Translations under genes and position numbers: made by a program
DNA from: Streptomyces malaysiense
Lineage (GTDB): Bacteria > Actinomycetota > Actinomycetes > Streptomycetales > Streptomycetaceae
Reading direction: 5' to 3'
Length of the DNA: 64,000 nucleotides
Assembly: GCF_000980885.2 (NCBI RefSeq)
Contig: NZ_LBDA02000007.1
Coordinates: 62,001-126,000, forward strand
Shown: piece by piece, positions 27,290-37,327 of the stretch
How the letters are laid out: each line of letters opens with the position of its first letter
Numbering within the stretch: position 1 is the stretch's first letter
Notes under the pieces: generated by a model
Told to the model about the DNA's origin: nothing
What the model saw: only the letters and a program-made list of their open reading frames with translations
Database searches by the model: none

Positions 27290-28711
27290 TCAGCCGGCGG
27301 TCCTGCGGATCAGCGCGAGGTACATCGCGTCGGTGCCGTGCACGTGCGGCCACAGCTGGATGTCCGGGCCCTCCCCGAGCGCGGGGACCCCGGGCAGGAG
27401 CGGCCGGGCGTCGAGAAGTTCGGCGTCCGGGTACTGCTTGAGCACATCGGCGACGACCACCCGGGTCTCGGCGAGGTGCGGGGAGCAGGTGGCGTAGCCG
27501 ACGACGCCGCCGACGCGCACCGAGTCGAGCGCGGTGCGCAGCAGGGCGCGCTGGAGGGGAGCGAAATTGTCCAGGTCCTCGGGCCGCCTGCGCCAGCGCG
27601 CCTCGGGCCGCCGGCGCAGCGCGCCGAGCCCGGTGCAGGGCACGTCCACCAGGACCCGGTCGAAGCTGCCGGGCCGCCACGGCGGCCGCGTGCCGTCCGC
27701 CGCGATGACCTGGTACGGCCCCGGATTGCCGGCCAGCGCCCTGGCCACCAGACCGGCCCGGTGCGGCTGCTTCTCCGAGGCGAGGAGCACGGCACCGCGT
27801 TCGGCGGCGAGCGCCCCCAGCAGGGCGGCCTTGCCGCCGGGTCCCGCGCAGCCGTCGAGCCACTTGGTGTCCGGCCCCTCCAGAGGCGCGTTGGCCAGCG
27901 CGAGGGCGACCAGCTGGCTGCCCTCGTCCTGCACCCCGGCGCGGCCCTCGCGCACCGCCTCGACCGCGCCCGGCTCCCCGCCCTCGGCCAGCCGCACGGC
28001 GTACGGGGACCAGCGCCCGGCCTCCGCGGCCTCCTCGCGCAGCAGTTCCTCGGTGGTGGCCCGGCCGGGCCGGGCCACCAGCGTCACCAGGGGCCGCTCG
28101 TTGTCGGCCGCGAGCAGTTCCTCGATGCCGGCCCGCCCGCCGCCCAGGGAGTCCCACAGCGCGGAGACGACCCAGCGGGGGTGGGAGTGCACGACGGCGA
28201 GGTGGTCCTCGGGGTCCTCGTCGTAGGGCGGCGCGACCTTGGCGATCCAGCCGTCGAGGTCGTCCTGCGCGATCTTGCGGAGCACCGCGTTGACGAACTT
28301 GGCCCGCCCGTCGCCCAGCACGACCCGGGCCAGCTCCACGGTGGCGGACACGGCGGCGTGCGTCGGGATCCGGGTCCCGAGCAACTGGTGCGCGCCGAGG
28401 CTCAGCACGTCCAGCACCGGCGGGTCGACCTCGCGCAGCGGCCGGTCCACACAGGCGGCGATCACGGCGTCGTACGTACCCTGCCTGCGCAGCGTCCCGT
28501 ACACCAGCTCGGTCGCGAGCGCGGCGTCCCGCGCGTCGAAGTCGTCCTTCTCCCGTGCCTTCCTCAGCAGCGGGGGCAGCACGAGGTTGGCGTACGCGTC
28601 CCGCTCGTCCACCGCCCGCAGCGCCTCGAAGGCCAGGATGCGGACAGGGTCCTTCTTGGGACGCCGGTAGGGCTTGGCGGGCTTGTGACCCCGCCGTGAC
28701 TGCTCGCTCAC
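27290..28711 (-). CDS. rsmB: 16S rRNA m5C967 methyltransferase RsmB
   Basis: A 473-residue RsmB/Fmu protein. Residues about 22-160 form the NusB-like RNA-binding domain. The methyltransferase domain has the SAM loop GCAGPGGK (287-294), the catalytic cysteine Cys359 in VDVPCTGLGALRRRP and the release cysteine Cys409 in YATCSPHL. It methylates C967 of 16S rRNA using SAM. Together with fmt and priA nearby this is a common actinobacterial grouping, though here the GNAT gene interrupts. Start ATG/GTG at 28711 is near the divergent GNAT gene. Confidence 0.93.
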   Translation of the reverse strand: MSEQSRRGHKPAKPYRRPKKDPVRILAFEALRAVDERDAYANLVLPPLLRKAREKDDFDARDAALATELVYGTLRRQGTYDAVIAACVDRPLREVDPPVLDVLSLGAHQLLGTRIPTHAAVSATVELARVVLGDGRAKFVNAVLRKIAQDDLDGWIAKVAPPYDEDPEDHLAVVHSHPRWVVSALWDSLGGGRAGIEELLAADNERPLVTLVARPGRATTEELLREEAAEAGRWSPYAVRLAEGGEPGAVEAVREGRAGVQDEGSQLVALALANAPLEGPDTKWLDGCAGPGGKAALLGALAAERGAVLLASEKQPHRAGLVARALAGNPGPYQVIAADGTRPPWRPGSFDRVLVDVPCTGLGALRRRPEARWRRRPEDLDNFAPLQRALLRTALDSVRVGGVVGYATCSPHLAETRVVVADVLKQYPDAELLDARPLLPGVPALGEGPDIQLWPHVHGTDAMYLALIRRTAG

Positions 28712-28870
28712 GAAAAAGGTGCTCCGGAGGTGAAAAGGGGTATGCGGCCAAGCCTACGTCGAGAGGGACGGCCGCAGGTGCGGGGGTGGAGAGAGGGCGG
28801 CGGGAGGGGCCCGGCGGGGATTCCGCCGCCCGGGAGGAATTCCGCCGCCGGGACGGGCAGGACGCCTGCC

Positions 28871-29341
28871 ATGATCCGTGTCATGCGCGCACAGATCACC
28901 CCGGCCGGGACGGCCGACATCCACCAGGTCCTCGCCGATCACCACCGCTACTGGGGGAAACGCGACCTGCGGGCCCTGCACCTCTCGGCGCTGGTGCGGG
29001 AGTTCGGCGAGACCTGCCTGGTGGCCCGAGCCGAGGACGGGATCCATGGGTACGTCATCGGGTTCGTCACCCCCGCCGGCACCGGCTACGTACACCTGAT
29101 CGCCACCCGCGACGACGCCCGCGGCACCGGTCTCGGACGTCGTCTGTACGCGGCGTTCGCCGATGCCGCGCACCGTCAGGGCGCACAGCGGCTGAAGGCG
29201 ATCACCTCACCCGGCAACGCCGGATCGATCGCGTTCCACCGCCGCCTCGGATTCGACGCGAGGACCGTCGACGACTACGACGGCCCCGGCCGGGCCATGG
29301 TCGTCTTCCGACGCGTCCTGCCGCTCGACGCGGCGCCCTGA
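28871..29341 (+). CDS. GNAT family N-acetyltransferase
   Basis: A 156-residue single GNAT domain. The acetyl-CoA pyrophosphate loop is RDDARGTGLGRRLY, and TSPGNAGSIAFHRRLGFD is motif B. The substrate is not predictable. AGGA eight bases before the ATG at 28871 supports this start; a second ATG at 28883 is possible. It is a lone gene inserted between rsmB (divergent) and fmt (convergent). Confidence 0.85.
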   Translation: MIRVMRAQITPAGTADIHQVLADHHRYWGKRDLRALHLSALVREFGETCLVARAEDGIHGYVIGFVTPAGTGYVHLIATRDDARGTGLGRRLYAAFADAAHRQGAQRLKAITSPGNAGSIAFHRRLGFDARTVDDYDGPGRAMVVFRRVLPLDAAP

Positions 29342-29371
29342 GGGATCAGGCATCCCCTCGCGCGGGCATTC

Positions 29372-29395
29372 GCGCCCCGGGACAGGCCGGGGCGC
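29372..29395. terminator. convergent hairpin terminator (GNAT side)
   Basis: GCGCCCCGG / CCGGGGCGC, 9 pairs around a GACAGG loop, 31 bases after the GNAT stop. Confidence 0.65.
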
Positions 29396-29435
29396 CCGAG
29401 ACCCTGGGCGAGGAATCGGGGGTGGCCGCGGGCGC

Positions 29436-29461
29436 CGAGCGGCCGGGCTCCCGGCCGCTCG
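29436..29461. terminator. convergent hairpin terminator (fmt side)
   Basis: CGAGCGGCCGG / CCGGCCGCTCG, 11 pairs with a 4-base loop region, between the GNAT and fmt stops. It can act for either strand. Two tandem copies of CCGGACTCAG-type sequence (around 29540-29559) lie just beyond the fmt stop. Confidence 0.6.
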
Positions 29462-29554
29462 GGCCGCCGGGTACGCGGGAGGGCGGACCCGGCTCCGGCT
29501 CCGGCCCGGAGGCCGGCTCACTCCCGGCCAGCCCCCAACCGGACTCAGCCGGAC

Positions 29555-30487
29555 TCAGCCGCCCAGGATCTCCCCCTCGCCGATCCGCGCCCCCCGGGCC
29601 CAGTCCGCCGCGCGCATCGGCTTCTTGCCCTGGGCCTGGACCCAGAGGAGTTCGACGGCGTAGGAGCCGGTGCCCACGTGCACGCTGTTCTTGCCCGCGG
29701 CGAGGTGGCCCGGGGCGAGATCGGTCCGCTCCGGGACGGGGGCGACCTGGATGAGCTTGAGCCGCTCGCCGCGGAAGGTGGTCCAGGCTCCGGGCGCCGG
29801 GGTGCACCCGCGCACGACCCGGTCGACGCGCAGCGCCGGTGCCGCCCAGTCCACCTCGGCGTCCTCGACGTTGATCTTCGGCGCGAGGGTGATGCCCTCG
29901 CCCGGCTGCGGTACGGCCTTCAGGGTGCCGTCCTCGATGCCGTCCATGGTCGCCGCGAGCAGCCCGGCCCCGGCGAACGCCAGCCGGGTGAGCAGGTCGC
30001 CGCTGGTGTCGGTGGGCCGGATCTCCTCGGTCACCGTCCCGTACACCGGCCCGGAGTCCAGGCCCTCCTCGATGAGGAAGGTGGACGCGCCCGTGATCTC
30101 GTCGCCCGCCATCAGCGCGTGCTGCACGGGCGCCGCGCCGCGCCAGGCGGGCAGCAGCGAGAAGTGCAGGTTGACCCAGCCGTGGGCCGGGATGTCGAGG
30201 GCGACGCGGGGCAGCAGCGCGCCGTAGGCGACGACCGGGCAGCAGTCCGGGGCGATCTCCGTCAGCCGCGCCAGGAACTCGGGGTCGCGCGGCTTGGCCG
30301 GCTTGAGCACCTCGATGCCGGCCTCCTGCGCCCGCTCGGCCACGGGCGACGCGACCAGCCTGCGGCCCCGGCCCGCGGGGGCGTCGGGCCGGGTGACGAC
30401 GGCGGCCACCTCGTGCCGCCCGGAGGCGAGCAGGGCGTCCAGGGCGGGAACGGCGACCTCGGGGGTACCGGCGAAGACGAGCTTCAT
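29555..30487 (-). CDS. fmt: methionyl-tRNA formyltransferase
   Basis: A 310-residue enzyme that formylates initiator Met-tRNA with 10-formyl-tetrahydrofolate. The catalytic triad falls at the same numbers as in E. coli: Asn106 and His108 in [17 protein letters not shown] and Asp144 in EGLDSGPV. The C-terminal tRNA-binding domain spans about residues 205-310. ATG 30487 begins [16 protein letters not shown], the usual start; the longer frame upstream is discarded. It is transcribed away from the HTH protein gene. Confidence 0.95.
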   Translation of the reverse strand: MKLVFAGTPEVAVPALDALLASGRHEVAAVVTRPDAPAGRGRRLVASPVAERAQEAGIEVLKPAKPRDPEFLARLTEIAPDCCPVVAYGALLPRVALDIPAHGWVNLHFSLLPAWRGAAPVQHALMAGDEITGASTFLIEEGLDSGPVYGTVTEEIRPTDTSGDLLTRLAFAGAGLLAATMDGIEDGTLKAVPQPGEGITLAPKINVEDAEVDWAAPALRVDRVVRGCTPAPGAWTTFRGERLKLIQVAPVPERTDLAPGHLAAGKNSVHVGTGSYAVELLWVQAQGKKPMRAADWARGARIGEGEILGG

Positions 30488-30638
30488 GGGCGGGATCGGG
30501 CCTCTCGGGCGGAGATCGGACGGGCGGCGCACCAGTCTATGACCGCCCGGGAACCGGGACCGCGCGGAGCACCGGGGCGATCGACCCACCCGACGCGCGG
30601 GCCGACCGGAATCGGGGGCGGCGCGCGGATGGACCGAC

Positions 30639-30662
30639 GGCGTACGCATATGCCCGTACGCC
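30639..30662. repeat. inverted repeat in the fmt/HTH intergenic region
   Basis: GGCGTACG (30639-30646) / CGTACGCC (30655-30662), perfect 8-base arms with spacer CATATGCC. It is about 150 bases from fmt and 110 from the HTH gene. It is a candidate regulator site; no known motif recognised. Confidence 0.45.
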
Positions 30663-30694
30663 CCCACCCCGTGACCAGCGGAGCGCATACGCGT

Positions 30695-30715
30695 TGGTCA
30701 AGAAAGAGTTGACCA
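30695..30715. promoter_or_regulatory. candidate operator upstream of the HTH gene
   Basis: TGGTCAA (30695-30701) / TTGACCA (30709-30715) with an AG-rich 7-base spacer, in an AT-richer patch 57 bases before the HTH start. TTGACC in the right arm could also serve as a -35 element. Autoregulation by the neighbouring DNA-binding protein is a reasonable inference. Confidence 0.5.
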
Positions 30716-30720
30716 CATAG

Positions 30721-31320
<600 letters not shown>

Positions 31321-31660
31321 CCGCGCCCGCCCTCCCGGGACCCCCGGGCACGCCTCCGGGAGGGCCCAGGAAGGGCTCGGGAAGGCCGCCACCTCGGTCA
31401 GGCCCCTGGGCCGGACCTCGGGGCCAAGGCCCAGGGCCGGGCCCAGGACCAGGACTCAGCAGGACCGGGCCTCGGGTCCAGGACCGGGCCTCAGCGGGAG
31501 TCCCAGCGGCAGGCCCAAGGACGGTGCCCGGGAACGGGTCCACAGGTCCCTGGAACGGGCCCCACGGCCAGGCCGCCGGGAAACCCCGGGACGGGGCCCG
31601 GAGTTCACAGGCCCTCTCCCCCGGGCTCCCGCACCCTGCCGGGCCCCAGGTGTCCGGCGC
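31321..31660. other. repeat-rich convergent gap between the HTH gene and priA
   Basis: About 340 bases with no supported gene. It contains a hairpin CCCTGGGCC (31404-31412) / GGCCCAGGG (31428-31436), two direct copies of CAGGACCGGGCCTC (31460-31473 and 31479-31492, 19-base period), and many further GGGCC/CAGG words. It probably terminates both flanking genes; the repeats may be replication slippage. Confidence 0.6.
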
Positions 31661-33826
31661 TCACCCGATGTCCGGCGGATCGATCCGCACCCGCACCCGC
31701 GCCGCCTCCCCGCTCCCCCGTGCCATCCGCGCCGCCTGCGCGGTCTTCAGGGCGGATGCCAGTGCCGAGCCGCTGCCCGGAGGGACCCGTACGAGAGCCC
31801 GCTCCCAGTGCTCACCGGGCGGCGGCGACCCGGGCCTTCGGGGCCCGCCGGGCGCGGCGGACGGCACCGGCACCGGCCCCAGCACCTCGGCGTCCGACGG
31901 CAGTCGGACCGCGGCGAGGAACTCCGCGACAGCCTCCGCCGTCCCGGACACCGCAGCCATCCGGGACACCGGCGGAAAGCCCAGCTCGGCCCGCTCGGAC
32001 AGTTCCCGAAGCGCGTGTCCCACGGGGTCCCAGCGCACCAGTGCCTGGACGGGCCGCAGGGTCGGCTCGGCCACCACGACCACCGTGCCGCCCTCGCCCT
32101 GCGGCCGGACCAGCGCCCCCGCCGCGATCCACCGGCGCAGCGCGTCCTCACCGGCCCGCAGATCGGGTCGTACGAGCATGGCCCAGCCGTCCAGCAGCAG
32201 CGCCGCCGCGTAGCCGCCCTCGGCGACCGGTTCGGCGCCCGGGGTGCTCACCACCAGGGCGGGCGTGTCCGGCACGGTGTCCAGTACGTGTTCACGCCCC
32301 GAGGTGCGTACCGGTACGGCGGGAAAGGCCCGGCCCAGTTCCTCGGCGGTGCGCCGGGCGCCGACCACCTGGGCGCGCAGCCGGAAGCCGCCGCACTCGG
32401 GGCAGTGCCAGCCGCCCTCCGCACGCCCGCACCAGCCGCAGCGCGGCAGGCCCGCTTCCTGGCCCTGGAGCGGCCCGGAGCAGTGCGGGCAGCGCGCCGG
32501 CGCCCGGCACCGGTCGCAGGCCATACGCGGGGCGTACCCGCGGCGCGGCACCTGGACCAGCACCGGTCCGTGCCGCAGCCCCTCGCGGGCCGTCTGCCAG
32601 GCGAGGGTGGGCAGCCGGGCGGCGCGGGCGGCCTCGTCGCGGGCGAGATCCTCGTCCCCGACGGTGCGGACGAGGGGCGCGGACCGCCGTATCTGCTCCC
32701 GTCCGGCGATCAGGGGGCGCGCCCAGCCGCTCTCGACCAGTTGGGCCGCCTCGACGGTGCAGGCGAAGCCGCCCAGCAGGAAGGCGCACCTGTCGAGGGT
32801 GGCGCGCAGCAGCAGGACGTCGCGCGCGTGCGGCTGGGGGGCGTGCTGTTCACTGTGGCTGTCGTCGCCGTCGTCCCAGATCGCGACGAGCCCGAGGTTC
32901 CGTACGGGCGCGAACATGGCGGCCCGGGTGCCGACGACCGCGCGCACGGATCCGCGCCGTACCGCGAGCCACTGCGCGTACCGCTTCTCGGGCCCGGCGT
33001 CGGCGGTGAGCAGGGCGTGGTGGCCCTTGCCGAGCAGGTCGGTCAGGGCGGCGTCGACGCGGGCGGCGGCCCGTCCGTCGGGTACGACGACGAGCGCGCC
33101 GCGCCCCGAGGCGAGCGTGGCGGCGACGGCGCGGGCCAGTTCCTCGCTCCACCGCGGTCCCGGCAACGCGTGCCACACGGCCCGGGGGGCGCCGCCGTCG
33201 GCCAGTGTCCGCAGGAAGGCGCCGCCCTGTTCGTACCGCGTCCAGGAGCCGGGGTCGGGTGCCTCGGGGGACGGCAGGGCCGCGGGCGAGGGCCGCCGTT
33301 CGGCGCGGGCGCTGCGGGGCGGTACGGCGAGCTGGAGGACGTCGGCGAGGCTGCCCGCGTACCGGTCGGCGACGGCGCGGGCGAGGCGGAGCAGTTCCTC
33401 GTCGAGCACGGGCTCGGGGGACACCACCTGGGCGAGCGCGGCGAGGGGGCCGGAGTAGTCGGACTCGGCCAGCCGCTCGATCAGGAAGCCGTCGATGAGG
33501 CCCCCGCCCTCGCGGCGGCCCTCGCGCACCCGGTGCCGTCCGGCGCCGAAGCGCACCCGCACCCGTACGCCGGGCTGTGCCTGTTCGTCCAGTTCGGCGG
33601 GGACCGCGTAGTCGAAGTAGCGGTCGAGGTGGAGCACGCCCTTGTCGACCAGCACCCGGGCGACCGGCAGCCGCTCCGCGAGCGCGGCGCCCCGCCAGGT
33701 CCGCGGTTTGGCCCGGGGCGTCCCGGCCTTGCGCACGCTCTCCCGGATGAGCGCAAGCTGCTCCGGCGGCGCCCCTTCGGCCCCGCCTCCCCCGTCCGCC
33801 CGGGGCCCCCCGTTCTCGCTGCTCAC
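31661..33826 (-). CDS. priA: primosomal protein N' (PriA), actinobacterial helicase-deficient type
   Basis: A 721-residue PriA homologue. The N-terminal 3' DNA-end binding domain is present (ARVLVDKGVLHLDRYFDYAV). Two zinc sites are complete, with Cys437, 440, 446, 449, 463, 466, 475 and 478 (CDRC, CPHC, CGWC, CPEC). The ATP site is degenerate: where PriA should have GxxGSGKT, there is HALPGPRWSEELA (about 219-231), and the DEEH box reads WDDGDDSH. This loss is known in actinobacterial PriA, which probably acts as a loading scaffold for replication restart rather than a helicase. I place the start at GTG 33826; a TTG at 33856 is possible. Confidence 0.88.
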   Translation of the reverse strand: MSSENGGPRADGGGGAEGAPPEQLALIRESVRKAGTPRAKPRTWRGAALAERLPVARVLVDKGVLHLDRYFDYAVPAELDEQAQPGVRVRVRFGAGRHRVREGRREGGGLIDGFLIERLAESDYSGPLAALAQVVSPEPVLDEELLRLARAVADRYAGSLADVLQLAVPPRSARAERRPSPAALPSPEAPDPGSWTRYEQGGAFLRTLADGGAPRAVWHALPGPRWSEELARAVAATLASGRGALVVVPDGRAAARVDAALTDLLGKGHHALLTADAGPEKRYAQWLAVRRGSVRAVVGTRAAMFAPVRNLGLVAIWDDGDDSHSEQHAPQPHARDVLLLRATLDRCAFLLGGFACTVEAAQLVESGWARPLIAGREQIRRSAPLVRTVGDEDLARDEAARAARLPTLAWQTAREGLRHGPVLVQVPRRGYAPRMACDRCRAPARCPHCSGPLQGQEAGLPRCGWCGRAEGGWHCPECGGFRLRAQVVGARRTAEELGRAFPAVPVRTSGREHVLDTVPDTPALVVSTPGAEPVAEGGYAAALLLDGWAMLVRPDLRAGEDALRRWIAAGALVRPQGEGGTVVVVAEPTLRPVQALVRWDPVGHALRELSERAELGFPPVSRMAAVSGTAEAVAEFLAAVRLPSDAEVLGPVPVPSAAPGGPRRPGSPPPGEHWERALVRVPPGSGSALASALKTAQAARMARGSGEAARVRVRIDPPDIG

Positions 33827-34143
33827 GCTTGCATTCTTACCAAACCCGACTGACAACGCCCCGGGGTGCCGGGCCGGCCCTCGATCGTCCCGGTCGCGAT
33901 TCGGACCCGCGAGGGCTGACGCCCGGAAGGAGCCGTGACCCGCTCACCCCGTGAGCGCCCGGCGGCCTCACCGTGGACACCCCTTGTCCGCGCCCACCGC
34001 TGAATCCGGTACCGGCCCGCGAGGACGAGGCGCGGTACGGCTTCCTCCCGGGCAGGAGCTTCGGGTCAGGGTCCTGGAGACCGACCGCGCGCGGCGCCGG
34101 GTCCGGCTGGGGCTCGCGCACCGAACCCCGCCCGGAGAACACC
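33827..34143. other. intergenic region between priA and metK
   Basis: About 320 bases. No gene is supported. A short stretch on plus (about 34045-34115) translates to LPPGQELRVRVLETDRARRR, which looks like the end of an S1-type RNA-binding domain, but no start, ribosome site or remaining domain is present. The priA promoter presumably lies in the first 100 bases. Confidence 0.45.
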
Positions 34144-34177
34144 GAGGCCCGGCTCCCCCGAAGGGGAGCCGGGCCTC
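34144..34177 (-). terminator. metK terminator
   Basis: A 15-bp perfect stem GAGGCCCGGCTCCCC / GGGGAGCCGGGCCTC with a CGAA tetraloop, 16 bases past the metK stop. A very stable hairpin that could stop transcription from either side. Confidence 0.85.
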
Positions 34178-34193
34178 GTCACGCGGTGCGGGA

Positions 34194-35402
34194 TCAGACG
34201 CCCGCGGCCTTGCGCAGGGCGTCCACGCGGTCCGTACGCTCCCAGGTGAAGTCGGGGAGCTCGCGGCCGAAGTGGCCGTACGCGGCGGTCTGGGCGTAGA
34301 TCGGGCGGAGCAGGTCGAGGTCGCGGATGATCGCGGCCGGACGCAGGTCGAAGACCTCGTCGATCGCCTTCTCGATCCGGTCGGTGTCGACCTTGTGCGT
34401 GCCGAAGGTCTCCACGAACAGACCCACCGGCTCGGCCTTGCCGATCGCGTACGCCACCTGCACCTCGCAGCGCGAGGCGAGGCCCGCGGCCACGACGTTC
34501 TTGGCGACCCAGCGCATCGCGTACGCGGCCGAGCGGTCCACCTTGGACGGGTCCTTGCCGGAGAACGCGCCGCCACCGTGGCGGGCCATGCCGCCGTACG
34601 TGTCGATGATGATCTTGCGGCCGGTCAGGCCCGCGTCACCCATCGGGCCACCGATCTCGAACCGGCCCGTCGGGTTGACCAGCAGACGGTAGTTCTCGGT
34701 GTCCAGCTTGATGCCGTCCTCCAGCAGGGCCTTCAGCTCCGGCTCCACCACGAACTCGCGGATGTCGGGGGCCAGCAGCGACTCGAGGTCGATGTCGGAG
34801 GCGTGCTGCGAGGAGACGACGACCGTGTCGAGGCGGACGGCCTTGTCGCCGTCGTACTCGATGGTGACCTGCGTCTTGCCGTCGGGGCGCAGGTAGGGGA
34901 TGGTGCCGTTCTTGCGGACGTCCGACAGCCGCTTCGACAGGCGGTGCGCCAGGAAGACCGGAAGCGGCATCAGGGTCGGCGTCTCGTCGGACGCGTAACC
35001 GAACATCAGGCCCTGGTCGCCCGCGCCCTGCTTGTCCAGCTCGTCCTCGTCGCCCTCGACGCGGGACTCGTACGCGGTGTCGACGCCCTGCGCGATGTCC
35101 GGGGACTGGGCGCCGATGGACACCGACACGCCGCAGGAGGCGCCGTCGAAGCCCTTCTTCGAGGAGTCGTAGCCGATCTCCAGGATCTTGCCGCGGACCA
35201 GGGTGGCGATGTCCGCGTACGCCTTGGTGGTCACCTCGCCGGCCACGTGCACCAGGCCGGTGGTGATGAGCGTCTCCACGGCGACCCGCGAGGACGGGTC
35301 CTCGCGCAGAAGCGCGTCGAGAATGGTGTCGCTGATCTGGTCAGCGATCTTGTCGGGGTGACCCTCGGTCACGGACTCCGAGGTGAACAGGCGACGGGAC
35401 AC
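34194..35402 (-). CDS. metK: S-adenosylmethionine synthetase
   Basis: A 402-residue SAM synthetase, making S-adenosylmethionine from methionine and ATP. Motifs: [20 protein letters not shown] at the N-terminus, [12 protein letters not shown] as the ATP-binding hexapeptide block, and the P-loop-like [19 protein letters not shown]. Start GTG 35402 ([11 protein letters not shown]), the common Streptomyces start. It is monocistronic: own terminator and a 248-base upstream gap with a 22-base palindrome. SAM levels affect antibiotic production in Streptomyces (established knowledge), so its control is of interest. Confidence 0.96.
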   Translation of the reverse strand: MSRRLFTSESVTEGHPDKIADQISDTILDALLREDPSSRVAVETLITTGLVHVAGEVTTKAYADIATLVRGKILEIGYDSSKKGFDGASCGVSVSIGAQSPDIAQGVDTAYESRVEGDEDELDKQGAGDQGLMFGYASDETPTLMPLPVFLAHRLSKRLSDVRKNGTIPYLRPDGKTQVTIEYDGDKAVRLDTVVVSSQHASDIDLESLLAPDIREFVVEPELKALLEDGIKLDTENYRLLVNPTGRFEIGGPMGDAGLTGRKIIIDTYGGMARHGGGAFSGKDPSKVDRSAAYAMRWVAKNVVAAGLASRCEVQVAYAIGKAEPVGLFVETFGTHKVDTDRIEKAIDEVFDLRPAAIIRDLDLLRPIYAQTAAYGHFGRELPDFTWERTDRVDALRKAAGV

Positions 35403-35546
35403 AACGCTCCCTGTGGTTGCAGCGGCTGCTGGCTGATCATTTGCAGTCGACGCGGGGCTGCGCCCGGTCGACCTTCGACAGTTTATCGGTCGCGCTCGGC
35501 CGATGGGCCACTGTCTCGCCTCTCGGGAGCGCTGTGACCTGCGGCA

Positions 35547-35568
35547 CGGGCATTGTGCACAATGCCCG
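35547..35568. promoter_or_regulatory. 22-base perfect palindrome upstream of metK
   Basis: CGGGCATTGTG followed directly by its complement CACAATGCCCG, with no mismatch or spacer. It lies 145 bases before the metK start and 83 bases after the coaBC stop. The core ATTGTGCACAAT is AT-rich against a GC background. The symmetry suits a dimeric repressor; as RNA it could also fold as a hairpin after coaBC. Confidence 0.6.
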
Positions 35569-35650
35569 ACGACCTTGGCCAGGGTAGCGGTACCCGACTT
35601 GAGCATGGCCTGAATCCGTCCCCGGATTCGCCCGGCCGGCCGCGCCGGGG

Positions 35651-36856
35651 TCAGCCGAGGCGGTCCACGACGAGGTCCCAGACGACGTCGGCGAGGGCCT
35701 CCTTGGGCCCGTGCGGCACGGGGTTCTCGCTGCCGTCGGCGCCCAGTACGACGGCTTCGTTCTCCTCGGATCCGAAGGTCTTGCGCTCCCCCACCTCGTT
35801 GACGACGAGCAGGTCGCAGCCCTTGCGGGCGAGCTTGGCGCGGCCGTTGGCGAGGACGTCGTCGGTCTCGGCGGCGAAGCCCACGATCACCTGTCCGGCC
35901 CTGGCCCGTTCGGCGGAGACCTCGGCGAGGATGTCCGGGTTCCGCACCAGGACGACGGGCTCGGGCTCCTGGCCGTCCTTTTTCTTGATCTTGCCGGTGG
36001 CGTAGGCGGCGGGGCGGAAGTCGGCGACGGCCGCGGCCATGACGACGGCGTCCGCGTCCGCCGCGGCCTTCAGCACGGCCTCGCGCAGCTGGACGGCGGT
36101 GCCGACCCGTACGAGGTCCACGCCCGCGGGGTCGGGCAGGTGGGTGTTGGCCGCGATCAGCGTCACCCGGGCGCCGCGGGCGGCGGCGGTGCGGGCGAGG
36201 GCGTAGCCCTGCTTGCCCGAGGAGCGGTTGCCGAGGAAGCGCACCGGGTCCAGGGGCTCGCGGGTGCCGCCCGCGGAGACCACGACATGGCGGCCGCGCA
36301 GATCGGGCTCCCGGACGCCGCGGGCGAGGACCCGGCGGCAGACCTCGAAGATCTCGCCCGGGTCGGGCAGCCGGCCCTTGCCGGTGTCGACGCCGGTGAG
36401 GCGGCCGACGGCCGGCTCGACGACGACGGCGCCGCGGCGGCGCAGCGTGGCCACGTTCTCCTGGGTGGCGGGGTGCTCCCACATCTCGGTGTGCATGGCA
36501 GGGGCGAAGACCACGGGGCAGCGGGCCGTCAGGAGGGTGTTGGTGAGCAGGTCGTCGGCGAGTCCGTGGGCGGCCTTGGCGAGCATGTCGGCGGTGGCGG
36601 GGGCGACCACGACGAGGTCGGCGTGCTGGCCGATGCGGACGTGCGGGACCTCGTGCACGGAGTCCCAGACCTCGGTGGCGACGGGGTTGCCGGACAGGGC
36701 GGAGAAGGTGGCGGCGCCGACGAAGCGCAGCGCGGAAGCGGTCGGCACCACGCGCACGTCGTGGCCCGACTCGGTGAACCTTCTCAGCAGCTCACAGGCC
36801 TTGTAGGCGGCGATGCCACCGCTGACCCCCAGTACCACCCTCGGCTTGTCCACCAT
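35651..36856 (-). CDS. coaBC: bifunctional phosphopantothenoylcysteine decarboxylase/synthase
   Basis: A 401-residue CoaBC, catalysing two steps of coenzyme A synthesis. The N-terminal CoaC domain (1-180) is a flavoprotein: [18 protein letters not shown], active-site His in [23 protein letters not shown]. The C-terminal CoaB domain (about 185-401) carries [34 protein letters not shown] and the KIKKK lysine. ATG 36856 fits homologues; the upstream frame is not used. It follows rpoZ on the same strand but after a strong terminator. Confidence 0.95.
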   Translation of the reverse strand: MVDKPRVVLGVSGGIAAYKACELLRRFTESGHDVRVVPTASALRFVGAATFSALSGNPVATEVWDSVHEVPHVRIGQHADLVVVAPATADMLAKAAHGLADDLLTNTLLTARCPVVFAPAMHTEMWEHPATQENVATLRRRGAVVVEPAVGRLTGVDTGKGRLPDPGEIFEVCRRVLARGVREPDLRGRHVVVSAGGTREPLDPVRFLGNRSSGKQGYALARTAAARGARVTLIAANTHLPDPAGVDLVRVGTAVQLREAVLKAAADADAVVMAAAVADFRPAAYATGKIKKKDGQEPEPVVLVRNPDILAEVSAERARAGQVIVGFAAETDDVLANGRAKLARKGCDLLVVNEVGERKTFGSEENEAVVLGADGSENPVPHGPKEALADVVWDLVVDRLG

Positions 36857-36895
36857 GTCTCCTCGGTCCGGAAAACCTGCAACACCCATGACACA

Positions 36896-36930
36896 CCACA
36901 GGCCCGGCAGCATGGCTGCCGGGCCTGTGG
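36896..36930 (-). terminator. rpoZ terminator
   Basis: A 16-bp perfect stem CCACAGGCCCGGCAGC / GCTGCCGGGCCTGTGG with an ATG triloop, 70 bases past the rpoZ stop and 40 before coaBC. It limits readthrough between them. Confidence 0.8.
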
Positions 36931-37000
36931 ATAAAACCATCTGCGGTCTGAACGTACTACCGGGCGAGCCCTCGAATCACTGGGCGAGCCCCGGAAGTAC

Positions 37001-37273
37001 TTACTGCGCGGGGCCCTCGATGGCCTCGGAGGTCAGCAGACCGGCGTTGATCTCGCGCAGGGCGATCGAGAGCGGCTTCTCGTGCACGTGGGTGTCGACG
37101 AGCGGACCCACGTACTCGAGGAGGCCCTCGCCGAGCTGCGAGTAGTACGCGTTGATCTGGCGAGCACGCTTGGCCGCGTAGATCACGAGGCTGTACTTCG
37201 AGTCGGTTGCCTCGAGGAGCTCGTCGATCGGCGGGTTGATGATGCCCTCGGGCGCGGTGATGGAAGAGGACAC
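37001..37273 (-). CDS. rpoZ: RNA polymerase omega subunit
   Basis: A 90-residue omega subunit. [31 protein letters not shown] is the conserved core (residues 14-44), and INAGLLT ends it. It helps assemble the beta' subunit in RNA polymerase. It follows gmk by 53 bases with a small hairpin between, so expression could be partly separate. Confidence 0.96.
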   Translation of the reverse strand: MSSSITAPEGIINPPIDELLEATDSKYSLVIYAAKRARQINAYYSQLGEGLLEYVGPLVDTHVHEKPLSIALREINAGLLTSEAIEGPAQ

Positions 37274-37307
37274 GCTCTACCTTCCGATGGATGGAAAAGA
37301 ATCAATG

Positions 37308-37327
37308 ATCGTGATCAGAGTCACGAT
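37308..37327 (-). terminator. AT-rich hairpin between gmk and rpoZ
   Basis: On the minus strand ATCGTGA-CTCTGA-TCACGAT, followed about 9 bases later by CTTTTCC. The left arm begins at the gmk stop codon. A weak stem with a T-run is unusual in this GC-rich DNA and may be an attenuator or an operator for rpoZ. Confidence 0.5.

Noticed and set aside
31440..31500. CRISPR-like short repeats (CAGGACCGGGCCTC)
   Set aside because: Only two copies, 5-base gap, no cas genes; simple tandem duplication.
34045..34115. S1-domain-like stretch LPPGQELRVRVLETDRARRR between priA and metK
   Set aside because: Too short, without start or the first half of the domain; may be coincidence. Kept only as a note.
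35403..35546. SAM riboswitch upstream of metK
   Set aside because: No SAM-I, SAM-II or SAM-IV conserved core seen in the 248-base gap.
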